Part shown: piece after piece, positions 19,101-27,484 of the stretch
Layout: each line of letters starts with the position of its first letter
Numbering within the stretch: the first letter of the stretch is position 1
Assembly: GCF_003026815.1 (NCBI RefSeq)
Contig: NZ_PYOG01000020.1
Location: 1-64,000 of the forward strand
Source of the DNA: Photobacterium damselae
Lineage (GTDB): Bacteria > Pseudomonadota > Gammaproteobacteria > Enterobacterales > Vibrionaceae
Length of the DNA: 64,000 nucleotides
Reading direction: 5' to 3'
Made by a program: the position numbers and the translations under genes
The notes under the pieces: model-generated
What the model saw: only the letters and a program-made list of their open reading frames with translations
What the model was told of the DNA's origin: nothing
The model's database searches: none

Positions 19101-19497
19101 CGACATAACTGGCACTGTTGGTGGTACTTTTTTGCCCTTTTGCCGTGAGAATCTCTTTAAAATACTGATCTCGCGTCAGGCCATTTAACAGGTTATTGAT
19201 ATTACCTAATTGATGGTAAGCCCCTACTAACCCATAGAAGCGGCCACCACTGGCATTAGCAAGCTCTGAACGAGCAAAACTTTGCACCTCAGACTCTTTA
19301 GCCGCAAAAAATTGGCTTAGTTGTTTTTTCTTATTCTCGAGAAGAGACGCCAAATGTGATGTGCTTTGCTCTGCCAAATCCTTGGAGTGTGAGTTGAGGA
19401 AATACAGTGCGGAGAGAGTTAATGGCGTAATACTAAGAACAAGAAAAGCCAGCATTAATGTATGCTGAAGACGTTTAAATCGTTGTTTTGTTTGCAT
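16105..19497 (-). CDS. chiS: ChiS, hybrid sensor kinase and DNA-binding regulator of chitin utilization
   Basis: A 1130-aa membrane protein. Order: TM1 (about 13-32), periplasmic sensor domain (about 33-352), TM2 (about 354-376), HAMP (about 377-430), HisKA with H468 in TTSHELRTP, HATPase (to about 680), receiver domain with D771 in LLDIMMPEM, PAS (about 870-965), and a C-terminal region with LPKTPRWRTVISTI (about 1086-1099) corresponding to the non-canonical DNA-binding domain shown in V. cholerae ChiS. H468 and D771 match the V. cholerae H469 and D772. Established model: binding protein represses ChiS through its periplasmic domain, and chitin oligosaccharides relieve this so that ChiS activates the chb promoter from the membrane. 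Adjacent to, but separate from, its target operon. Confidence 0.96.
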   Translation of the reverse strand: MQTKQRFKRLQHTLMLAFLVLSITPLTLSALYFLNSHSKDLAEQSTSHLASLLENKKKQLSQFFAAKESEVQSFARSELANASGGRFYGLVGAYHQLGNINNLLNGLTRDQYFKEILTAKGQKSTTNSASYVGHERYRLMYKRYNWAFDEYLKRSDFSDILLVDLKGNVVYSAKKPQYFALNLASGKGALKGLQPTFQAISTQAQQLKQDQEVVPVAFADFNLGGNNQSEQAWFAAPIIQQGYLHSYVFFQLDINKIATLLADKPQNGQTVQTLLVGQDHHMRLPNSGDLPQQLISPAINQALAGKTGVGSLLNYNNIAVLSAFTPIKIFNHTWALVVELPEKEAFARIHQLEKIFFAAMLTAIVLVILAALWLSNSITAPLLRLTWASERVSAGDLEQKIEGTERKDEIGRLATSFARMQCSIREKMSLISKQNQELEKNIHVIKQQNDDLQTADKLKDEFLATTSHELRTPLHGMIGIAESLLAGANGPMQGAQRRQLEMLINSGQRLTNLVDDLLDYHKMRYGDLDIDKHAVDLASAVRLVLELSGHLLGTKPVRIINQIPADLPLVQADEQRLEQVLYNLVGNAIKYTSEGKIVLSATVLENQVRIQVVDTGQGIPAEQLEHIFEPLVQANTNHANYRQGAGLGLTISRQLLELMGGRLYVSSQPMVGTTFSFTLNIASDEQIRQSHDHGKIHHFQAPLCDATPIEMANLPENLNGELLLVVDDEPVNLQILNNFLRLEGYRVLTAESGKQALELVQSHKPALILLDIMMPEMSGYEVCSQLRQQYTPLELPIMMLSALGQVKDRVKGFECGANDYLTKPFNKEELTARIKAHLQAGKTEFEREKNRQLAQEIHQRKQVELSLLETQTRLLGLLESTTEAILCIQNSGRIRYANDAAAKLFKRTPEQLERHSIDELLLTHLPDELQNNHHYSGSLCFKIGEQQQNLATDILNLPEESGLKQMFIFGNSGPSPQQRVQMLEEAIDVLSSYAFDGDKDNLQQLRELGGEFTRLADKLGNDAPNKQDILRELLVDAMRTTLEVWEQDTKKTKFDLAEESGLWRVYLDRSTLQTRTLDKYLHVETLPKTPRWRTVISTIDYVLDKGSAQNIQHQQLSQMRDKLQNLLRAS

Positions 19498-19810
19498 TCC
19501 TGTGCCTGAAACTGAATTTGATTAAACGTAAATAGCGGCAAAATTACTTATGCCGGGTTCATCATGCAGCTGGTTATCTAAGATATGTTAAAGCTGAACG
19601 TAAATTAACGTTTTTAACAACGATAGAATATGAGCTGAACTTTATATGAATAGTGTTACGAGGAATACTACCAGAATCAAGGTTGGATCCGATGAAGCGC
19701 GTGTGATAGCACAAAATTAACGAAATTGACGGGGAAAGGGTTGGCAAAATTGACGTATATTTAGACGAGAGCAGAACTTCTCTGCTCTCGAAATACATTT
19801 AGCGTAAGAA
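19498..19810 (-). promoter_or_regulatory. Upstream region of chiS with a motif shared with the chitin operon
   Basis: Gap of 313 bases. It contains TTAACGTTTTTAAC (19605-19618), identical over 14 bases to the motif upstream of the binding-protein gene, which suggests common control or autoregulation. A strong hairpin at the left end belongs to rsmC. A 74-codon frame at 19574-19798 has no RBS or family features and was not taken as a gene. Confidence 0.5.
19766..19790 (-). terminator. Probable terminator hairpin of rsmC
   Basis: Perfect 10-bp stem CGAGAGCAGA/TCTGCTCTCG with a 5-base loop, beginning about 20 bases after the rsmC stop. The following bases (TCTAAATATA on the minus strand) are AT-rich but not a clean T run, so termination may be incomplete and some rsmC transcripts may read into chiS. 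Confidence 0.65.
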
Positions 19811-20830
19811 TTAACGTACCGCTTTGTAAATATTAAATTTATTGGTGCTTGCTGTAACCTCACATTGACCTAAGCTTTGTTCAATCAATGGTGGGTATTG
19901 TAAAAAGCTGTTGGCAACAATCACTAACTGCCCATTTTCTGCTAAGTACTCAGGAGCTTGAGCAATGAAGTTTTCTGTTGCTGCGTAAAATGTTTTTAAA
20001 CCAGCATGAAATGGCGGATTACTGATCAAAAACTGATAAGGGCCCGTTAAGGTTTTATATACATCTGTTGCCGTAAATGAACCAGTTAAGTTATTGACTT
20101 TAAATGTTTCTTTAGCTGATTCGATTGCAAGAGCGCTGATATCACACAGTTCAACATCGATCTCTGGGTACTTGGCTTTCATTACCGCACCAATAACGCC
20201 AGCACCACAACCAAAGTCTAATACTTTGCCATGCAGTTGCGGTAAGTTGTTAAGCAGTAGCTCAGAACCTTTATCAAATTCACCATGACTAAAGACACCT
20301 GGTAGTGAACGAACCGTTAGTTCTACCCCTGCAATGGAGATTGGGTAACTGCGGAACCATTCGGCAACAACGAAAGGTTTGCCTTTTTGGTCACATTTAC
20401 CCCAGTAGAAACTGCAACGACGAGCAGAATCATATTTGGTGATTGGACCATATTGAGCAAACATCTTTTCTGCGCTACGCACGCCACAGCGATTTTCACC
20501 GACGATACAAAATTCTGTATCAACGCCAAATTTGTCAATTAACATAGTCAGTAGGTAGTCAGCTTCAGCTTTTGCCTTCGGCCAGTAGACTAACACCATG
20601 TCAATATCGAGATCAGCTGTCAGTTCAGCACCAAAGTAACTACTTACTTTTTGATAGCGTTGCATTTCGCTGTAGTAGCCATAGTTGGTCGTAAAAATAG
20701 CGACAGATTGCGCCACGCCAACTAATTCAGCTGGGTAACTATCGTTGAGTTCACCAACAACCAGAACTTTGCGATCTTCAAAGAAGGCAGTTTGACGAGC
20801 AACGACTTGACTCGCAGCAGAGTAAGACAT
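19811..20830 (-). CDS. rsmC: 16S rRNA (guanine1207-N2)-methyltransferase RsmC
   Basis: A 339-aa SAM-dependent methyltransferase that modifies G1207 of 16S rRNA in the 30S subunit. An N-terminal pseudo-MTase domain (about 1-170) precedes the catalytic domain. Motif I is VLDFGCGAG (203-211), and the catalytic NPPF tetrad for base methylation is at 271-274. Length and two-domain layout match E. coli RsmC. Start ATG with AGAGGTCATCTC upstream. Monocistronic, with a hairpin after the stop. Confidence 0.95.
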   Translation of the reverse strand: MSYSAASQVVARQTAFFEDRKVLVVGELNDSYPAELVGVAQSVAIFTTNYGYYSEMQRYQKVSSYFGAELTADLDIDMVLVYWPKAKAEADYLLTMLIDKFGVDTEFCIVGENRCGVRSAEKMFAQYGPITKYDSARRCSFYWGKCDQKGKPFVVAEWFRSYPISIAGVELTVRSLPGVFSHGEFDKGSELLLNNLPQLHGKVLDFGCGAGVIGAVMKAKYPEIDVELCDISALAIESAKETFKVNNLTGSFTATDVYKTLTGPYQFLISNPPFHAGLKTFYAATENFIAQAPEYLAENGQLVIVANSFLQYPPLIEQSLGQCEVTASTNKFNIYKAVR

Positions 20831-20925
20831 GAGATGACCTCTAAATAAAACAGCGAAAATGTGGTCGCGAATTGTTCCACAAATTCCGCATAATGAAAAG
20901 CGAGCTATCGGCTTAGAGTTAGATC

Positions 20926-20963
20926 AAAACAGCCAGAGTTGTGACACTCTGGCTGTTTGTTTT
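20926..20963 (-). terminator. Terminator of the AI-2E family permease gene
   Basis: Perfect 13-bp stem AAACAGCCAGAGT (20927-20939)/ACTCTGGCTGTTT (20946-20958) with a 6-base loop. The T-rich flank can serve either strand; on the minus strand it ends the gene stopping at 21030. Confidence 0.85.
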
Positions 20964-21029
20964 AGATATCTAGGTCTGAAAGATACTCTAGTTATCAAAG
21001 GGGATCATGAAAATATCCCTCAATATGTT

Positions 21030-22118
21030 TTAGCTGCGATCTTGATGCTCAAGGAAGTCTTTGAACTCAATTTCATACAGTTTAAATAGCACTAAAGTCA
21101 CACCAAAGATGATTGGACCGTAAATTAGGCCGATTAAACCAAATAGCTGTAGACCACCAAGAATTGAGAAGAAGATCAGCAAGGTATTCATATTTGAATC
21201 ACCACCTTGCATCAGTAGTGGGCGCAATACGTTATCGATTGAACCAACCACAATAATTCCCCAACCAGTTAGGAATAGAGCCCATTCCCATTGACCTAGT
21301 AGCAGTAAATACAAGGTTGCAGGAACCCAGATAAGTGCCGTACCAACAACGGGAATGAAAGAGGCAAAGGCCATCATTGAGCCCCAGAACAGGCCTGGGA
21401 AGCCACACAACCACATAGCAAAACCGCCAGCGACACCTTGCGCTAATGCGGTCATAAATGAACCGAGAACCGCTGATTTTGCAACAGTTTGAACTTCGCT
21501 AAAAAGTGCATCTTCTTGGCTGCGAGATAGAGGCAGTACATTACGCACAGTCGCAACCATTTTGTCGTGGTCACGCAGTAGGAAGAACAGAACAAACAAC
21601 ATTAAAATGAAGCTCATCAAGAAGTTAGTTACATCACCTAATAGTTTGGTACTCACATTCAACAGTGTTGAACCGAGTTGAGAGGCGATAGATGCAATCT
21701 TCTGTAGCACTTCTTGTGGATCAATACTCTTAAATGGTGAATATTTATCGATAAGGGCGAAAGACTTTTGTACATATGGATGAGCAAATAGCTCTTTGGC
21801 ACCACCGTCAGTCAACCAAGTGTAGCTCTCTTTAGAGAAAGTCGTACCCTGATGAACAATAGATGAGAACACCACTAGCATCGGGATCATGATGATAAAG
21901 GTGAGCAGAGTACATGAGAGCAAGGAGGCAATATTTGGGCTGCCTGGCATCTTGCCTCGGATTTTCTCATGCATTGGGTGGCACAGTAATGAAATAATAA
22001 CGGCCATAATGATTGGGCCTAAGTACGGCTCGATAATGCGATAACTGGCATAACCGGCGATAACTAAGGCAACAACCAACATCCAATGACGCGATTCTAC
22101 TTTAAATGGTTGAGACAC
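21030..22118 (-). CDS. AI-2E family transporter (PerM/TqsA-like)
   Basis: A 362-aa inner-membrane protein with about seven to eight hydrophobic segments, of the UPF0118/AI-2 exporter family. Characteristic blocks are EPYLGPIIMAVIISLL near the N-terminus and the Gly-rich pair VGTALIWVPATLYLLL and LIGLIYGPIIFGVTL near the C-terminus. The frame is open to an ATG at 22169, but that codon has no RBS; the GTG at 22118 has AAGGA 8 bases upstream and starts the protein at the family's SQPFKVESRHW. Substrate unknown; family members have been linked to AI-2 export or Na+/H+ exchange, and neither can be assigned here. Lies between rsmC and hemL, as in other Vibrionaceae. Confidence 0.88.
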   Translation of the reverse strand: MSQPFKVESRHWMLVVALVIAGYASYRIIEPYLGPIIMAVIISLLCHPMHEKIRGKMPGSPNIASLLSCTLLTFIIMIPMLVVFSSIVHQGTTFSKESYTWLTDGGAKELFAHPYVQKSFALIDKYSPFKSIDPQEVLQKIASIASQLGSTLLNVSTKLLGDVTNFLMSFILMLFVLFFLLRDHDKMVATVRNVLPLSRSQEDALFSEVQTVAKSAVLGSFMTALAQGVAGGFAMWLCGFPGLFWGSMMAFASFIPVVGTALIWVPATLYLLLLGQWEWALFLTGWGIIVVGSIDNVLRPLLMQGGDSNMNTLLIFFSILGGLQLFGLIGLIYGPIIFGVTLVLFKLYEIEFKDFLEHQDRS

Positions 22119-22191
22119 TATTGGTATCCTTAACAAAAGAATCGCCACCATAAATGAGTGACGAGACATAATAATCTACAAAACGTTGTGC

Positions 22192-22197
22192 ATTATA
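22192..22197 (-). promoter_or_regulatory. Possible -10 box for the AI-2E permease gene
   Basis: Minus-strand TATAAT, consensus, 74 bases before the GTG start. No good -35 is seen at 16-18 bases. Confidence 0.35.
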
Positions 22198-22292
22198 ATA
22201 GCATTGATTAGTTTAAGTAGAATAAAAGTGAGCATGTCTCCCCATAAATCAGCGCAATTCAGCGACTGAGGACTCATAAAAAGGAGATAAAC

Positions 22293-22400
22293 ATGGGTTG
22301 TTGTGACTGTGGATGTGATAGTAAGAAAAAGCGTAAGGTGCCTTGGGCCTTGGTTATCTTAGGTGCTTTAGCTCTGCTGGCTATCTACTTTTGGCAGTAA
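22293..22400 (+). CDS. 35-aa Cys-rich single-pass membrane peptide, unknown function
   Basis: A short open frame (36 codons with stop) on the plus strand. ATG is preceded by AAGGAG with a 6-base spacer, an excellent RBS. The peptide starts MGCCDCGCD with four cysteines in the first eight residues, then a basic patch KKKRK (11-15), then one hydrophobic helix (about 17-34) ending in FWQ. Positive-inside reasoning places the Cys cluster in the cytoplasm. It is followed after 30 bases by a hairpin shared with hemL. I do not recognise a family. The strong RBS and the clean Cys/basic/hydrophobic architecture argue that it is real. It could bind a metal or anchor a partner; both are speculation. Confidence 0.7.
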   Translation: MGCCDCGCDSKKKRKVPWALVILGALALLAIYFWQ

Positions 22401-22423
22401 GTTTGTATTTCTAACTTACTGAT

Positions 22424-22455
22424 AAATAAAAAATCCCTCTGTACTAGAGGGATTT
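22424..22455 (-). terminator. Terminator of hemL
   Basis: Perfect 10-bp stem AAATCCCTCT (22431-22440)/AGAGGGATTT (22446-22455) with a 5-base loop. On the minus strand it is followed by TTTATTTATC, a good terminator 36 bases after hemL. It may also stop the small plus-strand gene. Confidence 0.88.
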
Positions 22456-22491
22456 ATATACATATATAATGACAACAACTGTTAGATGGAA

Positions 22492-23784
22492 TTAAGCCAT
22501 TTTCGCCAGTTCAGCAAAGCTTAGTTCAGCCGCTTCTAGTGTTGCATCAATTTCACGAGAGTTGTGTGCTAGTGATGTAAAACTGGCTTCAAATGCTGAT
22601 GGTGCTAGGTAAACACCTTTATCTAACATTAGGTGGAAGAAGTGCTTAAAGCGCTCAACATCACACTTAGCGACTTCTTCATAACAAGTCACTTGCTCTT
22701 GATCGGTAAAGAAGAAACCAAACATACCGCCAACTTGGTGAACCAATAGTGGAATACCGTGTTTATCAGCTGCTGCTTTAAAGCCTTCGGCTAGACGTTT
22801 AGTGGTGTTTGCTAGACGCGCTTCATTACCTTCTTCAGTTAGTACGGTTAGACACGCATGACCTGCTGCCATTGCGACTGGGTTACCGGATAAAGTACCA
22901 GCTTGATATACTGGACCGGTTGGAGCAATGTATTCCATCACTTCACGGCGACCACCAAATGCACCAACTGGCATACCGCCGCCGATCACTTTACCAAGAG
23001 TCGTTAGATCTGGCTTGATATTGTAATGACCTTGCGCGCCACCTGTTGCAACACGGAAACCTGTCATCACTTCATCAAAAATAAGCAGTGCGCCAAATTC
23101 ATCACAGATCTCACGTAGACCTTCAAGGAAGCCTGCAACTGGAGGGATACAGTTCATGTTACCTGCCACTGGCTCAACGATGATACAAGCGATTTGATCT
23201 GGGTGAGAGGCAAACGCTTCACGAACTGATTCTAGATTGTTGTAAGTACAAGTTAGAGTGTGCTTAGCAAAGTCTTCAGGTACACCTGGTGAGCTTGGTT
23301 GACCTAGTGTTAATGCGCCTGACCCTGCTTTTACTAATAGGCAGTCGGCGTGACCATGGTAACAGCCTTCAAACTTGATGATTTTGTCACGACCTGTAAA
23401 GCCACGAGCAAGACGAATCGCACTCATGGTCGCTTCAGTACCAGAGCTTACCATACGTACCATTTCCATCGACGGCACAAGACGAGAAACCATTTCTGCC
23501 ATGGTGATTTCCATCTCGGTAGGGGCACCAAAGCTTAAGCCATTACGAGCAGCTTCAATAACAGCGTCGCGAATTGCAGTGTGGTTGTGACCTAAGATCA
23601 TTGGACCCCAAGAGCCAACATAGTCGATATACGCTTTACCATCAGCATCGAAAATGTACGCGCCATCTGCACGCTCAATAAATAGTGGAGTACCGCCAAC
23701 ACCTGCAAAAGCTCGTACAGGAGAGTTTACGCCGCCAGGGATAGTGCGCTGCGCTTTAGCAAATAAATCTGATGATTTGCTCAT
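22492..23784 (-). CDS. hemL: Glutamate-1-semialdehyde 2,1-aminomutase
   Basis: A 430-aa PLP enzyme that converts glutamate-1-semialdehyde to 5-aminolevulinate, the C5 entry to heme and other tetrapyrroles; cytoplasmic dimer. The PLP lysine is K265 in [18 protein letters not shown], the same number as in E. coli. The pyridine-ring Asp is in [12 protein letters not shown], and the gating-loop [16 protein letters not shown] is present. Start ATG with AGGACAG upstream. Monocistronic and divergent from clcA. Confidence 0.97.
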   Translation of the reverse strand: MSKSSDLFAKAQRTIPGGVNSPVRAFAGVGGTPLFIERADGAYIFDADGKAYIDYVGSWGPMILGHNHTAIRDAVIEAARNGLSFGAPTEMEITMAEMVSRLVPSMEMVRMVSSGTEATMSAIRLARGFTGRDKIIKFEGCYHGHADCLLVKAGSGALTLGQPSSPGVPEDFAKHTLTCTYNNLESVREAFASHPDQIACIIVEPVAGNMNCIPPVAGFLEGLREICDEFGALLIFDEVMTGFRVATGGAQGHYNIKPDLTTLGKVIGGGMPVGAFGGRREVMEYIAPTGPVYQAGTLSGNPVAMAAGHACLTVLTEEGNEARLANTTKRLAEGFKAAADKHGIPLLVHQVGGMFGFFFTDQEQVTCYEEVAKCDVERFKHFFHLMLDKGVYLAPSAFEASFTSLAHNSREIDATLEAAELSFAELAKMA

Positions 23785-24144
23785 TGTGCTGTCCTATTGT
23801 TGGAAACGGGCGTGGTTATTATTAGCCCATCAAATTGTTCTGTCTAAGCACGACACCTTAAGTGAATCACTTAGTTAGGTTGCGCTCGATTAAGTGCAAT
23901 ATTGGGGTTTATTGTACCTAAATATTGCACAAATTTGCGACTTTAAATTGTGTTAGCCCTAAACCTGAGATGATGTGATCAAATTGTGTTTATTTTGCCA
24001 AATAAGTCACAGATGAAATGCTATTTTCCATCATTGATTGTGTAAAAAAAACACATAGTCAACTATCCTAATAAAGACAATTTTTTGTCACTTCCTATCT
24101 GTTTTTTTCGCATATGCGTGACCTTTTCAAAGTACGGTTTAATA
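23785..24144. promoter_or_regulatory. Divergent promoter region hemL/clcA
   Basis: Gap of 360 bases between divergent genes, AT-rich. No consensus promoter or operator stands out. The only regular element seen is TGTG-TAAAAAAAA-CACA near 24040-24056, of unknown meaning. Confidence 0.4.
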
Positions 24145-25545
24145 ATGTCTGATTCTACGCAAGGTATTACTCCGGAGCGTCTTCAACCTAGTGGTTTAGT
24201 ACGGCGCTTTCTCAATCGTGATAAAACACCGGTATCGGTGCTATTACTTTCAGCTCTTGTGGGGCTACTCGCCGGTTTAATCGGCACTTTATTTGAGATG
24301 GGGGTTACCTGGGTTTCAGAGCAGAGAACCGAATGGTTACGTCATGAAATCAGCAGTGCATTACCGCTTTGGCTCAGTGCTTTTATTGTTAGTGCGGTTT
24401 TGGCTGTGATTGGTTACTACCTTGTGATCCGATTTGCTCCTGAAGCGGGCGGTTCTGGTATTCCTGAAATTGAAGGTGCAATGGATGAACTTCGCCCAGT
24501 ACGCTGGTGGCGAGTCATTCCGGTTAAATTCTTTGGCGGCTTAGGTGCGCTAGGATCGGGTATGGTGCTAGGTCGTGAAGGCCCAACCGTGCAAATGGGT
24601 GGTAATATTGGCCGTATGGTGTCAGATATTTTCCGCCTTAAAGATAAAGAAGGACGTCACGCATTATTAGCTGCCGGTGCCGCAGGTGGTTTGGCCGCGG
24701 CATTTAATGCTCCGATGGCTGGTATTATGTTTGTCGTTGAGGAAATGCGTCCTCAATTTCGCTACAGCTTAATCTCGGTTAAGTGTGTGATGATTTCGGC
24801 TATTATGGCAGACATCGTATTTCGTGCGATTAAAGGTCAGTCTGCTGTTATTACCATGCCACAATATGATGCACCCACCATTCATGCGCTGTGGCTATTC
24901 TTAGTATTAGGGCTAGTTTTTGGTGTATTTGGGGTTATTTTTAATCGCCTGATCACTTTAGCTCAAGATATGTTTGCTCATCTGCACCACAACAATTTCC
25001 CGCGCTTTTTATTAACGGGTGCAATGCTTGGTGGTTCATTTGGTTTACTGCTTCTTTATCTACCAGAACTGACTGGCGGTGGTATCAGTATCATTCCTAA
25101 TGCAACCAATGGTGATTATGGTATCGGTATGTTGCTGATGCTATTTTTAGCCCGGATGGTGACCACATTATTGTGTTTTGGCTCTGGCGCTCCTGGTGGT
25201 ATTTTTGCCCCTATGCTGGCCTTGGGAACCTTGTTCGGTACATTTTTCGGCACGATTGCACAAAGCTACTATCCAGAGTTGGGTTTAAACCCAGGTATGT
25301 TTGCTATTGCTGGTATGGGGGCTTTATTTGCTGCAACCGTTCGTGCTCCAATTACCGGCATTTTGCTTGTGATTGAGATGACTCATAACTATGATCTGAT
25401 TTTACCATTGATCATTACCTCACTTGGTGCGACTCTAGTTGCCCAGATGTTAGGTGGTCAGCCAATTTATTCTCAATTGCTCCATCGCACCATTAAGAAA
25501 GAAAAATTACGCCAAGATCCAGCATCTGATACGGTCAATACTTGA
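24145..25545 (+). CDS. clcA: H+/Cl- exchange transporter ClcA
   Basis: A 466-aa inner-membrane CLC antiporter that swaps two Cl- for one H+ and supports extreme acid resistance in E. coli. Selectivity-filter motifs GGSGIPE (102-108) and GREGPTVQ (143-150) are present, with the gating glutamate at E145, and GAPGGIFAP and QPIYSQL near the C-terminus. The internal proton glutamate is E200 in FVVEEMRPQF. All residues needed for coupled exchange (E. coli E148, E203, Y445) are there, so this is an exchanger and not a channel. The frame extends 20 codons upstream to a TTG without RBS; the ATG at 24145 gives the family length. Confidence 0.94.
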   Translation: MSDSTQGITPERLQPSGLVRRFLNRDKTPVSVLLLSALVGLLAGLIGTLFEMGVTWVSEQRTEWLRHEISSALPLWLSAFIVSAVLAVIGYYLVIRFAPEAGGSGIPEIEGAMDELRPVRWWRVIPVKFFGGLGALGSGMVLGREGPTVQMGGNIGRMVSDIFRLKDKEGRHALLAAGAAGGLAAAFNAPMAGIMFVVEEMRPQFRYSLISVKCVMISAIMADIVFRAIKGQSAVITMPQYDAPTIHALWLFLVLGLVFGVFGVIFNRLITLAQDMFAHLHHNNFPRFLLTGAMLGGSFGLLLLYLPELTGGGISIIPNATNGDYGIGMLLMLFLARMVTTLLCFGSGAPGGIFAPMLALGTLFGTFFGTIAQSYYPELGLNPGMFAIAGMGALFAATVRAPITGILLVIEMTHNYDLILPLIITSLGATLVAQMLGGQPIYSQLLHRTIKKEKLRQDPASDTVNT

Positions 25546-25606
25546 ACACTGTAGTCAGGTATTAGATAATCGGCAGTAATTACCAAGTGTTTGAGAGGTT
25601 ACAATA

Positions 25607-25948
25607 ATGAGCGAAGCAGCTTTGCCGCTAAATTTTTCTGATGCTGCTGCGAGTCGTGTGAAAACGCTTATCGCTGAAGAAGAGAACCCAGATCTAAAAC
25701 TACGTGTCTATATTACAGGCGGTGGTTGTAGTGGTTTCCAGTACGGTTTTACTTTTGATGAGAAAGTAAATGAAGGCGACATGGTTATTGAAAACTGTGG
25801 TGTAACCTTGGTTGTCGATCCAATGAGTCTACAGTACTTAATTGGCGGAACCGTTGATTACACTGATGGTTTAGAAGGCTCTCGTTTCTTCGTGAATAAC
25901 CCGAATGCAACGACAACTTGTGGCTGTGGCGCATCATTTAGCGTATAA
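25607..25948 (+). CDS. erpA: Iron-sulfur cluster insertion protein ErpA
   Basis: A 113-aa A-type carrier that hands [4Fe-4S] or [2Fe-2S] clusters to target enzymes, including the IspG/IspH isoprenoid enzymes in E. coli. The three cluster-binding cysteines are C41 (GGGCSGF), C105 and C107 (TTCGCG), matching E. coli C42, C106 and C108. It lies 61 bases after clcA with no terminator between, so cotranscription is possible, and ends before a bidirectional terminator. Confidence 0.96.
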   Translation: MSEAALPLNFSDAAASRVKTLIAEEENPDLKLRVYITGGGCSGFQYGFTFDEKVNEGDMVIENCGVTLVVDPMSLQYLIGGTVDYTDGLEGSRFFVNNPNATTTCGCGASFSV

Positions 25949-25982
25949 GATAACGTTAATATTGGGTGTTATAACCGAATAA

Positions 25983-26018
25983 AAAAATGCCGCTAGGGTA
26001 ACTCTTAGCGGCATTTTT
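25983..26018. terminator. Bidirectional terminator between erpA and the endopeptidase gene
   Basis: 13-bp stem AAAAATGCCGCTA (25983-25995)/TAGCGGCATTTTT (26006-26018) with a 10-base loop. A and T runs on the two sides let it work on both strands between these convergent genes. Confidence 0.93.
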
Positions 26019-26055
26019 CTTATCTATTTCATTGTGTTGGCTTTATTGCGCTGGA

Positions 26056-27357
26056 TTAGTTATAAGCATACAAAGTTTTAAGTAAGCTTATTTGCTCCAT
26101 GCGTTTGTTCGCCATCTGCTTAAATTCGGCTTTCTTCTTACCGTGTAATGCCTCTGCTTGCGGTAATTGTACGGTTCTTGGGTTTTTGTGTATCCCATTT
26201 ACTAAAAATTCATAGTGAAGGTGAGGACCTGTTACTCGTCCTGTCCCACCTAATGTACCAACTACTTGACCTTGTTTAACACGTTGTCCTTTCTTAACAC
26301 TGCGTTTTGTCATATGCAGATACTTAGTCACATATTTGGAACTGTGGCGGACAAAAACATAGTTACCGTTAAAGCGGTTGTAGCTTGATTCCATCACGAT
26401 ACCATCGCCGGCTGACCAGATCGGAGTACCAATAGGGGCAACATAATCGGTGCCGCGATGTGCTTTTACTTTGCCTGTAACCGGGTGAAGTCGGCGCGGA
26501 TTAAAGTTTGAACTTACATAGCGAAAGTTTATTGGTGAGCGTAAGAAGGCTTTTCGCATCGCTTCACCATCTTGACTGTAATAACTGCCGTCTTTGCTTC
26601 GCACCGCAGTAAATGTTTGACCCATATTAGTAAAAGTGGCCGCTAAAATATTTCCGCGATCAATTCTTTCACCATCAACAAAATGCTCTTCATAGAGAAC
26701 GGCAAACTTATCTCCAGCTCGAATATCTAAGGCAAAGTCGATGTCCCAGCCAAAGATTCCAGCAATTTCCATAATCTGATTTGCGGTAAGTCCAGCTTTG
26801 TCGGCCGCGCTCCAAAAACTTGAGCTAATAGTTGCTTGAGCAAAATTGGTGTGGGTATCAACAGCCTTTTGCTCTATTCGCGATTCGAACTGACCATCAT
26901 CTTGTTTCTCAACCACTAACGTTTTAATTGGGCTCTGTTTTAAGGTTATATGAGTCAATTGACCGCTGGGTTCAAAACCAAATTCTAGGGTATCGCCTGG
27001 GGTAAGTTCAGTTAATTGTTTTGCCCCTTTATCATCTTGTAATAATCGATGTAATTCTTGGCCTGATAGCCCCATCTTATCAAAAGCAATAGCCAGCGTT
27101 TCCCCGCGACGAATGGTGTGGTATCGCCAGTCGAGTTGATTTTTTAAATTTGTCGTCGGTCTATCGTCATTATCGGTGATGGCAATATAGAGCGGGTAAT
27201 GTTGCCCAACTTTATACTTAGCTTCTTTATTGGTTTTAGCAGAATGAGATTCGGTTGAGGGGGTAGGCCATAGACCAACGATCACCATTCCGATAGCAAC
27301 AGTGGCGATTAAAATTTTGTGCATCCTTGGCAGACGAGCAACAGTTGTTCCTAACAT
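26056..27357 (-). CDS. Murein DD-endopeptidase, M23 family (MepM/Shy type)
   Basis: A 433-aa periplasmic, membrane-anchored zinc peptidase that cuts D-Ala-mDAP cross-links. N-terminal signal anchor (about 14-30), a LysM-like OapA domain (about 75-125), then the LytM/M23 domain. Zinc ligands H300 and D304 are in HRGTDY, and H379/H381 in GPHLHYEF, so the protein should be active. It is adjacent and divergent to tyrS, the place of one of the V. cholerae Shy endopeptidases (ShyC by position, not certain). The frame runs 20 codons further to a TTG lacking an RBS; ATG 27357 is preferred, though its RBS is weak too. Confidence 0.9.
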   Translation of the reverse strand: MLGTTVARLPRMHKILIATVAIGMVIVGLWPTPSTESHSAKTNKEAKYKVGQHYPLYIAITDNDDRPTTNLKNQLDWRYHTIRRGETLAIAFDKMGLSGQELHRLLQDDKGAKQLTELTPGDTLEFGFEPSGQLTHITLKQSPIKTLVVEKQDDGQFESRIEQKAVDTHTNFAQATISSSFWSAADKAGLTANQIMEIAGIFGWDIDFALDIRAGDKFAVLYEEHFVDGERIDRGNILAATFTNMGQTFTAVRSKDGSYYSQDGEAMRKAFLRSPINFRYVSSNFNPRRLHPVTGKVKAHRGTDYVAPIGTPIWSAGDGIVMESSYNRFNGNYVFVRHSSKYVTKYLHMTKRSVKKGQRVKQGQVVGTLGGTGRVTGPHLHYEFLVNGIHKNPRTVQLPQAEALHGKKKAEFKQMANKRMEQISLLKTLYAYN

Positions 27358-27484
27358 GCGTGTCTTTTTATCATCAGAATAGAAAAAATAAACTCTCTTG
27401 AGTCTAACTGGTTTCAAAATACATCGCTATTCAAGTAAGATGGTATCTTATTACTTTTTGCCAATTTTGTGGGAGCGAACAAGA

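Noticed and set aside
19574..19798. 74-codon frame between rsmC and chiS
   Set aside because: Contains the rsmC hairpin, lacks an RBS and resembles no protein.
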